Assembly (NCBI RefSeq): GCF_000772085.1
Contig: NZ_CP009755.1
Span: forward strand, 1,054,001 to 1,118,000
Reading direction: 5' to 3'
From: Curtobacterium sp. MR_MD2014
Lineage (GTDB): Bacteria; Actinomycetota; Actinomycetes; Actinomycetales; Microbacteriaceae
Length of the DNA stretch: 64,000 nucleotides
This document shows positions 10,004 through 19,040 of the stretch, in pieces. A program made the translations under genes and the position numbers. The notes under the pieces were generated by a model, which was given only the letters and a program-made list of their open reading frames with translations, was not told where the DNA came from and searched no databases. The stretch's first letter is position 1, and each line of letters begins with the position of its first letter.

Positions 10004-10153
10004 GTGGCCTCATCGTAGCGGTCCGCCGCGTCGGAGCGCTCCATCTGGTAGGCTGTCGGAGTTTGTCCGGCGAGCGCGGTGTTCGCGAGGACTGCACAGT
10101 CGCTCTCCGCCGGATGCCCGAAGGCAAGACACAGCACTACCGGAGGAACGAAC

Positions 10154-11728
10154 TTGGCACCGAACGACGCACACCAGCACGGCGACCGGCCGTTGCGCAC
10201 GAAGGGCGCAGCGAAGCGTGCACGCCGCAAGCTGACCGAGGACGACGTCACCGTCGTCGAGGAGTCGCTGCTCAAGCGTGCCGTCGCCGCCGCGGCCCTC
10301 GGCAACGCGATGGAGTGGTTCGACTTCGGCATCTTCGCGTACCTGACGGTCACGATCTCGAAGGTGTTCCTGCCGGCGGGCGACCCGACGTCGAACCTCG
10401 TCGCGACCTTCGGGTTCTTCGCGGCCGCCTTCATCGTCCGCCCGATCGGCGGCGCCGTCTTCGGCCCCATCGGCGACAAGATCGGCCGGCAGAAGGTCCT
10501 CGCGCTGACGATGATCCTGATGGCCGCCGGCACGCTCATGATCGGCCTCATCCCGTCGTACGCGACGATCGGCTTCTGGGCCCCCGTGCTGCTCCTCGTC
10601 GCCCGCTTCGTGCAGGGCTTCTCGACCGGTGGTGAGTACGGCGGTGCCGCGACCTTCATCGCCGAGTACTCGCCCGACAAGCGCCGCGGGTTCATGGGCT
10701 CGTGGCTCGAGTTCGGCACGCTGGCCGGCTACGTGCTCGGCGCGTCGATCGTCACGGTCCTGCAGTACGCGATGCCCGAGGACACCCTGCTCAGCTGGGG
10801 CTGGCGCATCCCGTTCATGATCGCCGGTCCGCTCGGCCTCATCGGGCTCTACCTCCGCCTGAAGCTCGAGGAGACCCCGGCCTTCCAGAAGCAGCAGGAG
10901 CAGGCCGCCGAGCGCGAGTCGCAGAAGACGCCGTTCCTCAAGCTGTTCGCCGAGAACTGGCGCTCGCTCATCATCTGCATCGGCCTGGTCCTCGTGTTCA
11001 ACGTGACCGACTACATGCTGCTGTCGTACATGCCGACCTACCTCGAGACGAACCTCGGGCAGAACGCCACGTTCGGCCTGATCCTCATCGTCATCGTGAT
11101 GATCCTGATGATGGTCGTCATCACCTTCGGTGGTCGCCTGTCCGACAAGTTCGGCCGCCGGCCGGTCCTCGCCGCCGGCTGCATCGGCTTCATCGTGCTG
11201 TCGTGGCCGGCGCTCAAGCTCGTCCAGACCGGGACCGGTGCCGGGGTCTTCTTCGGCCTGCTGATCCTCGGTCTCGTGCTCGTCACGTTCACGTCGACCA
11301 TGCCGTCGACGCTCCCCGCGCTGTTCCCGACGATCATCCGCTACGGCGCGCTGGCGATCGCGTTCAACGTGTCCGTCTCGCTCTTCGGTGGCACGACGCC
11401 GCTCGCGACGCAGGCGCTCATCGCCGGGGCGAAGGACGCCGGGCTCTCGTGGGCCGAGGACATCCCGGCCTTCTACCTCATGCTCGCGGCCGTGATCGGC
11501 CTCGTCGCGGTGTTCTTCACCAAGGAGACGGCTGCGACGCCGCTCATGGGCTCGGGCCCCACGGTCGCCCACGAGGACGAGGTCGCCGACGTCATCAAGG
11601 ACTACAACGACCCGACCTCGGAGCTCGCGCAGTCCGACTGGGCGAAGGACTTCTCGACGAGCGAGATCCCGATCATCTCGGGGGACACCCCGAAGCCGGG
11701 GTCCGACAAGGAGCCCGCGGGCTCGTAG
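10154..11728 (+). CDS. MFS transporter of the metabolite:H+ symporter (ProP-like) type
   Basis: 524 residues from TTG 10154, placed 6 nt after GGAGGA; an upstream ATG in frame lacks any such site. It has twelve predicted membrane helices. The MFS loop signature is in GDKIGRQKVL, and its repeat GGRLSDKFGRRPVL starts the second half. GNAMEWFDFGIFAYL and RFVQGFSTGGEYGGAATFIAEYSP are hallmarks of the MHS group (ProP, KgtP, ShiA). It should import a small solute such as a compatible solute or organic acid with protons; the substrate cannot be read. An acidic cytoplasmic tail of about 60 residues ends the protein. It is a single gene, divergent from valS. Confidence 0.92.
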   Translation: MAPNDAHQHGDRPLRTKGAAKRARRKLTEDDVTVVEESLLKRAVAAAALGNAMEWFDFGIFAYLTVTISKVFLPAGDPTSNLVATFGFFAAAFIVRPIGGAVFGPIGDKIGRQKVLALTMILMAAGTLMIGLIPSYATIGFWAPVLLLVARFVQGFSTGGEYGGAATFIAEYSPDKRRGFMGSWLEFGTLAGYVLGASIVTVLQYAMPEDTLLSWGWRIPFMIAGPLGLIGLYLRLKLEETPAFQKQQEQAAERESQKTPFLKLFAENWRSLIICIGLVLVFNVTDYMLLSYMPTYLETNLGQNATFGLILIVIVMILMMVVITFGGRLSDKFGRRPVLAAGCIGFIVLSWPALKLVQTGTGAGVFFGLLILGLVLVTFTSTMPSTLPALFPTIIRYGALAIAFNVSVSLFGGTTPLATQALIAGAKDAGLSWAEDIPAFYLMLAAVIGLVAVFFTKETAATPLMGSGPTVAHEDEVADVIKDYNDPTSELAQSDWAKDFSTSEIPIISGDTPKPGSDKEPAGS

Positions 11729-11740
11729 CCGCCGCTGTCG

Positions 11741-11791
11741 GCCGGGAGGCACGGTGCACGTCCGCCACGGACGCGCACCGTGCCTCCCGGC
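11741..11791. repeat. Family A palindrome, near perfect
   Basis: GCCGGGAGGCACGGTGCACG plus TCCG faces its complement with one G.T pair; 24-bp arms and a 3-nt loop. It begins 12 bp after the transporter stop, at a convergent junction, so it can serve as a two-way terminator. Confidence 0.75.
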
Positions 11792-11814
11792 ATGTCCGCT
11801 CCGTGGGCGCTTCC

Positions 11815-11882
11815 CGAGTCTCGGCCCGGCGGACACGTTCGCGGCTTCGGTGCCGCGAACGTGTCCGCCTGAGCGAGACTCG
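11815..11882. terminator. Second long hairpin at the transporter/ABC junction
   Basis: GGCGGACACGTTCGCGGC (11828-11845) pairs perfectly with 11852-11869 around TTCGGT. An outer pair, CGAGTCTCG and CGAGACTCG, closes it after an unpaired stretch. It lies just beyond the end of the ABC ATPase gene (minus strand). Confidence 0.7.
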
Positions 11883-11911
11883 CCCGCTGGCGCGGCGCCG
11901 GCGCGCAGCGG

Positions 11912-13552
11912 TCAGGCGCCGCGGGCGAGCCGGGCGGCAGCGTCGACCAGGCGCGCGGTCGCCGGGTGTTCCGGCGCGCCGAGCACGCGTTCCGCGGGGC
12001 CCTGCTCGACGACGCGGCCGTCGTGCACCACGAGCACCTCGTCCGCCATCCGCCGGACGGCGCGCAGGTCGTGCGACACGAACACCATCGCCACGCCGGT
12101 CTCGTCGCGCAGTCGTTCGAGCAGCGTGAGCACCGCGTCCTGCACGGTCGCGTCGAGTGCCGTCACCGGTTCGTCGAGCACCACCACCTCGGGCGACGTC
12201 GCCAGCGCCCGGGCGATCGCCAGTCGTTGCCGCTGTCCGCCGGAGAGCGTGCGCGGGGCGCGTGACCGCAGCTCGGGGTCGAGTCCCACCTGACGGAGTG
12301 CAGCGTCGACCGGGTCGGCCAGACCACCCCGCGCCCGCCGCTCCTGCCCGCGGGACAGGGCGTCCGCGAGCACCCGTCCGACGCTCCACCGCTCGTCGAA
12401 GGTCGCCCCGGGGTCCTGCACGACGGCCGCCACCCGGTGCCGACGAGCCCGGCGCTCGCGCTCGGGCAGGGGCACCCACGGGTCGCCGTCGAGCGTGACG
12501 GTGCCGGCGTCCGGCGTCTCGAGTCCGAGCAGCATCCGCGCCACCGTCGTCTTGCCCGACCCGGAGGCGCCGATCACACCCGTCACGCGACCCGGTCGCA
12601 CGGTGATCGACACGTCCTGCACGGCGGGCACCCCGTCGAAGGAACGGGTCAGTCCGGAGCCCTCGACGAGCGGGGCCGACGGCGCACCGGGGCCGGGCAC
12701 CGGTCCCACGGCCCGGCGTGTGTCCGCCCGTGCCGCCCGCACCAGGGCTGCGGTCGCCGGGTGCTGCGGTGCTGCGAAGACCTCGGCGACCGGTCCGTGC
12801 TCGACCACCGTCCCCTCGTCGACGACGAGCACCCGGTCCGCCCACCCGGCGACGAGCCCGAGGTCGTGCGTGATGACCAGCAGCCCGGCGCCGCGGTCCT
12901 GCACGGCCCGGAGCTGCTCCATCACGGTGACGGCCACGGCGGCGTCGAGGGCGGTCGTCGGTTCGTCCGCCACCACGAGCGCGGGGGAGGCCACGGTCGC
13001 CGCCGCGATCAGCGCGCGCTGTCGCATGCCTCCGGAGAGCGTGCCGGAGCGCCGGCCGTCGGTCGCCATCGCGGGGTCGAGCCCCACGCCCGCCAGTGCG
13101 GCGCGCACGGCATCGACCCGTTCTGCTGCGCGCAGGTCGGTGTGCAGGCGCAGGGCGTCGGCGACCTCGCGGCCGACGGGGCGGAGGGGGTCGAGTGCGC
13201 CGAGGGCCTCCTGGCCGACGTAGCCGACGGTGCTCCCGCGGAGCCGACGCCAGCGCCGCTCGGCGAGCCCGCGCACGTCGGAGCCGACGAGGTCGAGGCG
13301 GTCGGCGGTGACCGCGGCACCCGCTGCGGAGAGCCCGAGCACCGCCCGGGCGGTCACGGTCTTGCCGGAGCCGGACGCCCCGACCAGGGCGACGCACTCA
13401 CCGGCGTCGACGTGCAGGTCGACGCCGTGCACCACCGTCGCGCCGTCGATCGACACCGCGAGCCCGCGGACGTCGAGCACGCGGGCCCCCACCGGCCGTG
13501 CTGCACCGGTCCGTCCCGCGACGTCGTCGGGCCCCCGCTCGGAGCCCCTCAC
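11912..13552 (-). CDS. Peptide/nickel-type ABC transporter, fused double ATPase (DppD-DppF fusion)
   Basis: About 546 residues with two complete nucleotide-binding domains. First: Walker A GASGSGKT near residue 54, signature LSGGMRQRALIAA, Walker B ALVVADEPTTALD, H-loop ITHDLGL. Second: GASGSGKTT near 319, signature LSGGQRQRLAIARAL, EVVVLDEPVTALD, VSHDLRA. The two are joined by a short Pro-rich linker. It would power import by the two permeases encoded just upstream. The GTG at 13552 overlaps the permease stop (GTGA), typical of this operon; the frame is open further upstream but only mirrors the permease. Family C-terminal oligopeptide domains are short here. The substrate is unknown. Confidence 0.92.
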   Translation of the reverse strand: MRGSERGPDDVAGRTGAARPVGARVLDVRGLAVSIDGATVVHGVDLHVDAGECVALVGASGSGKTVTARAVLGLSAAGAAVTADRLDLVGSDVRGLAERRWRRLRGSTVGYVGQEALGALDPLRPVGREVADALRLHTDLRAAERVDAVRAALAGVGLDPAMATDGRRSGTLSGGMRQRALIAAATVASPALVVADEPTTALDAAVAVTVMEQLRAVQDRGAGLLVITHDLGLVAGWADRVLVVDEGTVVEHGPVAEVFAAPQHPATAALVRAARADTRRAVGPVPGPGAPSAPLVEGSGLTRSFDGVPAVQDVSITVRPGRVTGVIGASGSGKTTVARMLLGLETPDAGTVTLDGDPWVPLPERERRARRHRVAAVVQDPGATFDERWSVGRVLADALSRGQERRARGGLADPVDAALRQVGLDPELRSRAPRTLSGGQRQRLAIARALATSPEVVVLDEPVTALDATVQDAVLTLLERLRDETGVAMVFVSHDLRAVRRMADEVLVVHDGRVVEQGPAERVLGAPEHPATARLVDAAARLARGA

Positions 13553-14427
13553 CGCACGGCCCCCGTCCGCCGCACCGCACGGCCGAGCACCGTCACCGCG
13601 GTCGCCAGCACCACGATGGCGAGGCCCGGGAAGGTGCTCATCCACGGCGCGGTCAGCAGGTAGGTGCGGCCGTCCGCGAGCATCGCACCCCACTCCGGCG
13701 CGGGCGGCGGGGTCCCGACCCCGAGGTAGCTGAGCGCCGACGCCCACACGACCGCCTGGCCGACCCCGAGCGTGGCGACGGCGACGACGGGCCAGAGTGC
13801 CGCGGGCAGGACGTGCCGGAACACGATCCGGCCGGGGGAGCGGCCCTGCAGCACGGCGGTCTCGACCACCTGCGACGACCGCGCACTCCGGACCAGGCCG
13901 CGGACGATCCGGGCGTACCCGGGCGCCGTGGCGAACCCCACCGCCAGGGTCGCGGGCACCGGTCCGGGGCCGGTGACCGCGATGACGACGAGCGCGACGA
14001 GCAGCAGCGGCAGCGCGAACGCCACCTCGGTGACCCGGCCGACGACCGCGTCCACGATCCGACCACCGAGTCCGGCGAGCGTGCCGAGCAGGATCCCGGT
14101 GAGACCGCCGACGAGCGTCGCGGCGACCCCGACCACGAGTGACGCCCGTGTCCCCGCGACCACGCGCGCGAGCACGTCGCGTCCGGACTCGTCGGTGCCG
14201 AAGGGGTGCGCCGGTCCGGGTGGCGTCAGGGCGTCGGCGGGGTGCACCGCGAGCGGGTCGCCGCCGCCGAGCAGCGCCGGCCAGACCGCCGCCAGCACCG
14301 CGATCGCGACGACGACCGCCGCGACCGAGCCCGCCGGGCCGAGCGTCCCCCCACGGAACCGCTCGGACCGTCGGGCCCGCCCCTCGGACGCACCGGCCGG
14401 GAGGCCCGGGTCGAGCACCCCGCTCAC
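13549..14427 (-). CDS. ABC transporter permease, DppC-like
   Basis: 292 residues from GTG 14427, which overlaps the upstream permease stop (GTGA). One membrane helix comes first (AGSVAAVVVAIAVLAAVWPAL), then HPFGTDESGRDVLARVVAGTR, the classic start of the DppC-type transport domain, then five helices with the EAA-type loop (ETAVLQGRSPGRIVFRHVLP) that contacts the ATPase. It forms the membrane channel with the DppB-like partner. Part of a four-gene operon, binding protein - permease - permease - ATPase. Confidence 0.92.
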   Translation of the reverse strand: MSGVLDPGLPAGASEGRARRSERFRGGTLGPAGSVAAVVVAIAVLAAVWPALLGGGDPLAVHPADALTPPGPAHPFGTDESGRDVLARVVAGTRASLVVGVAATLVGGLTGILLGTLAGLGGRIVDAVVGRVTEVAFALPLLLVALVVIAVTGPGPVPATLAVGFATAPGYARIVRGLVRSARSSQVVETAVLQGRSPGRIVFRHVLPAALWPVVAVATLGVGQAVVWASALSYLGVGTPPPAPEWGAMLADGRTYLLTAPWMSTFPGLAIVVLATAVTVLGRAVRRTGAVR

Positions 14428-15494
14428 CGTGCGTCCACCCCGCCCTGCGTGCGCACGCGCACTCGCCCCACGCGACCGGCCGGGCGTCGGTCGCGGGTCC
14501 GCGGGTCCACCGCCCGCTCGACCAGGTCCGCGACCGCCAGCACGACGACGTACGCCGCGGCGGACACGAGGGCGATCCCGGCCACCAGGGGCATGTCCCG
14601 CTGGGTGACCGCGGTGACCAGGGCACGACCGATCCCGGGCAGCGCGAAGACCGACTCGACGACCACGGCACCGGAGACCAGCGAGCCGAAGGCCCACGCG
14701 GACAGGGCGATCCCGGGGAGCGCCGCGTGCCGGAGCAGGTGACGACCGAACAGTCCGACGCGGGTCTCCCCGCGGCCGCGGGCTGCGAGGGCGAACGCGG
14801 AGCGCTGGGCGTCGACCACGCCGTCGCGGACCGTCTCGGCGAGGTACCCCGCGACCGGCACGGCGACGGTGAGCACGGGCAGGACCCAACCGCGCAGGCT
14901 GCCGTCCGACACCGCCGGCACCCACCCGAGTGCGCTCGCGAAGACCACGATGAGCACGCTGCCGAGCCAGAAGTGCGGCAGGACGCTCGCCGTCACGGTG
15001 ATCGCGCCGGTCAGGGCCGCGGCGATCCGCCCGCGCTGCGTCGACCACCACGCGGCGCCGATCGCCAGGACCCAGGCGACGACGAGTCCGGTGACCGCGA
15101 GCGTCAGCGTCACGGGGACCTGCTGCGCGAGGAGCTCGGACACGGGCGTGCGGAACGCGTACGAGTCGCCGAGGTGCCCGGTCGCCAGGCGCCCGAGGAA
15201 CACCGCGTACTGCACGAGCACCGGCCGGTCGAGGCCGTACTCGCGGCGGACCGCCTCGACCGCCTCCGCCGAGGCCTGGGACCCGGGGCCACCGAGGATC
15301 GCCAGCGCCGGGTCACCAGGGATCAACCGGATCGCGACGAAGACGATCGTGGCGACCGCCCAGAGCACCCCGGTGCCGCCGGCCGCACGGCGGAGACCCC
15401 ACAGGACCCACGCCGACCACCCGCGACGGGTGCCGGTGCGTGGCGGACGCGGGGCGGGCCTCCCGGCCGGCTCGCCCGTCAGCGCGCGATCCAC
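14424..15494 (-). CDS. ABC transporter permease, DppB-like
   Basis: About 356 residues. The first helix (GTGVLWAVATIVFVAIRLIP) ends in IPGDPA, and EYGLDRPVLVQYAVFLGRLATGHLGDSY is the typical DppB extracellular loop. The EAA-type loop is FALAARGRGETRVGLFGRHLLRHAALP. The start is uncertain. The frame between the binding-protein stop and the first helix has no ATG, so I take GTG 15494, which overlaps the binding-protein gene by 16 bp and gives an extra Arg/Pro-rich N-terminus. That N-terminal stretch contains a copy of the family A repeat. Confidence 0.85.
   Translation of the reverse strand: MDRALTGEPAGRPAPRPPRTGTRRGWSAWVLWGLRRAAGGTGVLWAVATIVFVAIRLIPGDPALAILGGPGSQASAEAVEAVRREYGLDRPVLVQYAVFLGRLATGHLGDSYAFRTPVSELLAQQVPVTLTLAVTGLVVAWVLAIGAAWWSTQRGRIAAALTGAITVTASVLPHFWLGSVLIVVFASALGWVPAVSDGSLRGWVLPVLTVAVPVAGYLAETVRDGVVDAQRSAFALAARGRGETRVGLFGRHLLRHAALPGIALSAWAFGSLVSGAVVVESVFALPGIGRALVTAVTQRDMPLVAGIALVSAAAYVVVLAVADLVERAVDPRTRDRRPAGRVGRVRVRTQGGVDAR
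15456..15470. repeat. Family A core inside the dppB-like N-terminus
   Basis: GGGCCTCCCGGCCGG, exact core. It encodes part of the poorly conserved Pro/Arg-rich tail before the first membrane helix. Confidence 0.55.
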
Positions 15495-17122
15495 GCGGTG
15501 CCGAACCACGGGGTGGAGACCGACGTGGTCTCGATGCCGTGGACGGCGGAGCGGTACAGGAAGTGGTTCTGCTGGTCGTAGAGCGGCAGGACGGTGCCGC
15601 TCGCCAGGATCCGCTGCTGCGCCTGGCGGTACAGGTCGCCGCGCTCGTCGGCGTCCGACGTGCGTGCCGCACGCTCCAGCAGGTCGTCGACCGTCGGGTC
15701 GTCGAGCTGCGCGAGGTTCGCGAAGTAGCCCGACGGTGCGGGCTCGATGCTCGCGCTGTCGTACAGGATGCGGAGGACGTCCGGGCCGACCTTGGTGTAC
15801 GGAGCGCTGACGACGTCGTACTCGTTCGCGGCGAGGGCGGCGTACCAGCTGGAGAGGTCGAGCTCCTCGAGCCGCACGTCGAACCCGACCGCCTTCTCGG
15901 AGGCCTGGACCTGCTGGAACAGGCTGCGCTCCGCGGGCACCGACTGGTTCGTCGACACCGGGAAGGTGACGGTGAGCCGCTGCCCGTCCTTCTCGCGGAC
16001 GCCGTCGCTGCCGACCTTCCAACCGGCCTCGTCGAGCAGGCGTCCGGCCGTCTTCGGGGAGTACTCGAACAGCGCCGGATCGGAGTACCCGTCGGGCTCG
16101 ACGCTCGACAGCACCGAGTACGAGCGCTTCGCGGTGCCGAGGAACAGGCTCTGCAGGCCCGGGTCGATCTCGGCGCCGGCGATGAAGGCCTTCCGGACCG
16201 CCTCGTCGCGGAACACCCCGTGCCCGGAGTTCAGTTCGAGGCGGTTCGAGGCGCCGGGGCGCGGGGCGTCGAGGTCGCGGATCGCGCCCTTCGTCGAGGC
16301 ACTCTTGAGCTGGTCGGGCTGGGCGTTGTCGATGACGTCGACCTGACCGGCCTGCAGTGCGGCGTAGCGCGAGGTCGAGTCGGGCAGGAAGCGCCACGTG
16401 ATGCCGTCGAGGCGGGGCGCCGTCGAACCGGTGAGCGGCGTGTACCCGTCGTTCTTCGTCAGCGTGATGCGATCGCCCCGCTGCCACTCCGTGACGCTGA
16501 ACGGGCCGGTGCCGACGGGGGATGCGCAGTTCGTCGCCTGCGGCCGCTGCAGGGCCTTCGGCGACTCCATGCCGACCCAGGGCTGCGAGAACGACTCGAG
16601 CAGTGCGCTGTCCGGGCGGCTCAGGGTCAGCGTGACGGTGTGGTCGTCGGTCGCCGTGGCCTTCGTGATCGACTGCAGGGCGAGGTAGCCCGTGCTCGAC
16701 GCCGTCGTCGGGTCCTGCACGTGCTCGATGTTCGCGACGACGGCGGCCGCGTCGAACGGGGTGCCGTCGGAGAACGACACGTCCGTGCGCAGGTCGAGCG
16801 TCAGGGTCTTCCCGTCGTCGCTCGTCGTCCACCCGGTCGCGAGGGCCGGCGTCGGCTTCCCCGCCCGGTCGAGCCCGGTGAGCATCTCGATGTACTGCGT
16901 CGACAGCAGGGCCTGCGGGTAGTTGCCGCCGACGTGCGGGTCGAGGCAGGTCGGCTCGGCGTCGCCGGAGGCGTACGTGAGCGTCCCGCCGCTGACCGGC
17001 GTGCCGGCGTCGGTGGCGGTGCCGCCGCCGGTGCAGGCGGTCAGGGCCAGCAGGACCGCGGTGGCTCCCGCGGCGGTGAGGAGAGCGCGGGCGCGTGTTT
17101 TCTGTACTCGGTCCAAGATCAT
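15479..17122 (-). CDS. ABC transporter substrate-binding lipoprotein (SBP family 5)
   Basis: 547 residues. The lipobox LTAC with Cys30 follows a hydrophobic segment, so the protein is a lipoprotein on the outer face of the membrane. SBP_bac_5 features: LTYASGDAEPTCLDPH near the start, LTLDLRTDVSFSDGTPFDAAAVVANIEHV, and the C-terminal VLPLYDQQNHFLYRSAVHG. It captures a peptide-like ligand for the permeases encoded downstream; the ligand (dipeptide, opine, metal chelate) cannot be told. On the minus strand TAGACT lies 9 nt before the ATG, so the leader is minimal. It is divergent from a TetR gene 31 bp away. Confidence 0.92.
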   Translation of the reverse strand: MILDRVQKTRARALLTAAGATAVLLALTACTGGGTATDAGTPVSGGTLTYASGDAEPTCLDPHVGGNYPQALLSTQYIEMLTGLDRAGKPTPALATGWTTSDDGKTLTLDLRTDVSFSDGTPFDAAAVVANIEHVQDPTTASSTGYLALQSITKATATDDHTVTLTLSRPDSALLESFSQPWVGMESPKALQRPQATNCASPVGTGPFSVTEWQRGDRITLTKNDGYTPLTGSTAPRLDGITWRFLPDSTSRYAALQAGQVDVIDNAQPDQLKSASTKGAIRDLDAPRPGASNRLELNSGHGVFRDEAVRKAFIAGAEIDPGLQSLFLGTAKRSYSVLSSVEPDGYSDPALFEYSPKTAGRLLDEAGWKVGSDGVREKDGQRLTVTFPVSTNQSVPAERSLFQQVQASEKAVGFDVRLEELDLSSWYAALAANEYDVVSAPYTKVGPDVLRILYDSASIEPAPSGYFANLAQLDDPTVDDLLERAARTSDADERGDLYRQAQQRILASGTVLPLYDQQNHFLYRSAVHGIETTSVSTPWFGTAWIAR

Positions 17123-17141
17123 GGCTGCACGAGTCTAGCGG

Positions 17142-17147
17142 TTTACT
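17142..17147 (+). promoter_or_regulatory. -10 element of the TetR gene at 17154 (leaderless)
   Basis: TTTACT, 6 nt before the ATG. The whole 31-bp divergent gap must hold both promoters, so TetR binding here would affect both directions. Confidence 0.45.
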
Positions 17148-17153
17148 GGCGGC

Positions 17154-17753
17154 ATGGACGAGACGATGCGCCGCGGTGGCCGCCCCCGACGCTCGAGTGC
17201 CGAGGTCCTCGCCGACGCGGCTGCCGAGCTGTTCCTCGAGCAGGGGTACGCGCGGACGACCGTCGACCAGATCGCGGCCCGGGCCGGGGTGAGCCGAGCG
17301 ACGTTCTTCAACTACTTCGGGGCGAAGTCGGACGTGCTCTGGCTGGAGCTCGACGCCGCGGTGGCCGACCTGCCCGCGTTCCTCACCGCCTCGACGGAGT
17401 CCTCGCCCGTGCGCGCCGTGGAGCAGGCCGTGCTCGCCGCGGCGCGGGCGCACGACCCGGACCGGGTGCCGTGGGCGATCGCCCAGGCCGAGGTGATGGA
17501 CATCGGCACCGAGCTCGTCGCCAGTGTGGCGGCGCGGGTGATGGCACAGCACGGGGCGGTCTCGGCGTTCGTCGGCTCGCGGACGGGGGAGCACCCGACG
17601 TCCCTGTGGCCGCAGACCGTGTCCGGGGCGATGCTCGGGGCCGCGGCGGCGGCGTTCGGGGTGTGGGTCGCCGACGGTGTCGCCCGCAGGTCCCTCGTCG
17701 AGTACGTCGGCGCGGCGCTGACCCCGGTCGCGGCAGGCCTCGACGCGCGCTGA
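17154..17753 (+). CDS. TetR-family regulator, divergent from the peptide ABC operon
   Basis: 199 residues. The helix-turn-helix spans about 15-60 (VLADAAAELFLEQGYARTTV, DQIAARAGVSRATFFNYFGAK), with the FFNYF ending typical of TetR regulators close to the AcrR type. The C-terminal domain is helical with no clear ligand clue. Its position 31 bp from the binding-protein gene, on the other strand, makes it the likely regulator of the ABC importer. TetR control is less usual for this importer class than GntR or substrate-linked control, so a toxic or signalling ligand is possible (inference). It is convergent with the CDF gene, 11 bp apart. Confidence 0.9.
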   Translation: MDETMRRGGRPRRSSAEVLADAAAELFLEQGYARTTVDQIAARAGVSRATFFNYFGAKSDVLWLELDAAVADLPAFLTASTESSPVRAVEQAVLAAARAHDPDRVPWAIAQAEVMDIGTELVASVAARVMAQHGAVSAFVGSRTGEHPTSLWPQTVSGAMLGAAAAAFGVWVADGVARRSLVEYVGAALTPVAAGLDAR

Positions 17754-17764
17754 GGCGACGGGCG

Positions 17765-18799
17765 CTACTCGGTTCTTAGCGTCCCGGCACCGCCGGCCGC
17801 GACGTCCTCCACCGTGCCGTCGCGCACGATCCCCGGGACGTCGCCGTCCCCTCGGGCTGCGAGCGACGCGTCGCCCGGGATGCTCAGGGTGAGGACGGCC
17901 TCCTCGATGTACTGGCTCTCCTCGAGCGACGCCTCGACCCGACGGAGCCGGACCGCGACGTGGTCCTCGAGCTCGTTGCCGGTCAGGTCGACCGCCGCCA
18001 CCAGGAACACCCGGGACGGTCCGACGAACTCCAGGTGCAGGTAGGTGACGCGCTCCACCTCGTCGCGACGGAGCAGCTCGGTGAGCACGGCGTCCTCGAG
18101 CTCGGGGGACGTCGCCTCGCCGACCAGGAACCGGCGGTTGCGCTCGATGAGGACGATCGCGACGACCCCGAGCAGGAGTCCGACCGCGATGGAGCCGATC
18201 GCGTCGAACACCGCGAGGCCGGTGAGCTGGTGCAGCAGCACGCCGAGGAACGCGATCACGAGGCCGACCAGCGCCGCGGCGTCCTCGGCGAAGACCGCCC
18301 GGAGCGTGGGGTTCGACGACTGCAGCACGTGGCGGAGCACCGGGACGCGGCGCTTCGTGGCGGCTCCGTGTGCCTGGCGGTAGGCCTGCAGGAAGCTCGT
18401 GCCCTCGAGGACGAACGCGATGCCGAGCACGACGTAGTTGAGCACGACGTCCTCGGCCGGACCGGTCTCGCCGAGCTCGGTGATGCCGTGCCAGATCGAC
18501 ACGACGGCACCCGCGGTGAAGAGGCCGAACGCGGCGAACATCGACCAGATGTAGGTCTCGCGGCCGTACCCCAGCGGGTGCTTCCGGTCTCGCTTCTTCG
18601 CGCCGCGTCGTTCGGCGACGAGCAGGAAGATCTCGTTGCCCGTGTCGGCCCACGAGTGCGCGGCCTCCGCGGTCATCGACGCTGAACCCGAGATCAGGGA
18701 GGCGACGGTCTTGGCGATGGCGACGAGCAGGTTGGCGGCGAAGGCGATGACGACGGTGAGCAGGGACTCCGGACGGTCCTGCTTCTCGGACGAGGGCAT
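17765..18799 (-). CDS. Cation diffusion facilitator family transporter
   Basis: 344 residues from ATG 18799; the frame extends upstream into the ileS leader, but GGAG before 18799 and the family length favour this start. It has six membrane helices with the metal-site pattern HSWAD in helix 2 ([20 protein letters not shown]) and EDAAAL in helix 5. The motif [21 protein letters not shown] is typical of CDF members. A cytoplasmic C-terminal domain (about 205-300) resembles the dimerising metal-sensor domain. It probably exports a divalent metal such as Zn, Fe or Mn in exchange for protons. HSWAD instead of HxxxD/DxxxD variants with more Asp argues for a non-standard metal choice, not decidable here. 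Confidence 0.9.
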   Translation of the reverse strand: MPSSEKQDRPESLLTVVIAFAANLLVAIAKTVASLISGSASMTAEAAHSWADTGNEIFLLVAERRGAKKRDRKHPLGYGRETYIWSMFAAFGLFTAGAVVSIWHGITELGETGPAEDVVLNYVVLGIAFVLEGTSFLQAYRQAHGAATKRRVPVLRHVLQSSNPTLRAVFAEDAAALVGLVIAFLGVLLHQLTGLAVFDAIGSIAVGLLLGVVAIVLIERNRRFLVGEATSPELEDAVLTELLRRDEVERVTYLHLEFVGPSRVFLVAAVDLTGNELEDHVAVRLRRVEASLEESQYIEEAVLTLSIPGDASLAARGDGDVPGIVRDGTVEDVAAGGAGTLRTE

Positions 18800-18823
18800 C
18801 GCTCCAGCATGCTCCGACTCTTG

Positions 18824-19040
18824 TAGACTCGTCCCACCAGGCGTCGAACCGGCCATCACCGGTGAGCCTCCGGAAGAACGCGGCAGCACCACCGCCGTCA
18901 GTAGACCCGGGCGGACCGGACCGCACCCCATCCGGCGAACGAGCGGTCGGTCGCAGCGCGAGCAGCGTCCGGCAAGCGAGGTGGTACCGCGGAGCACGCT
19001 CCGTCCTCGTGGAGACGAACCGAACCCACAGGAGCAGCTC
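18824..19040 (+). promoter_or_regulatory. Promoter and isoleucine T-box riboswitch of ileS (ultrashort stem I type)
   Basis: TAGACT (18824-18829) is the -10, so the leader starts near 18837. The first hairpin, ACCGG-CCATCA-CCGGT (18848-18863), shows the Ile codon ATC (18855-18857) in its loop, as in actinobacterial T-boxes whose stem I is reduced to the specifier loop. The T-box sequence AGGTGGTACCGCGGAGC is at 18979-18995; its TGGT matches the ACCA end of uncharged tRNA-Ile. The sequestering region (CTCCGTCCTC) and the ribosome site AGGAG (19030-19034) follow, so control is on translation. Uncharged tRNA-Ile would expose the ribosome site. Confidence 0.9.

Noticed and set aside
9929..10050. 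T-box for valS
   Set aside because: No TGGNACCGCG sequence or specifier hairpin is present in the valS leader.
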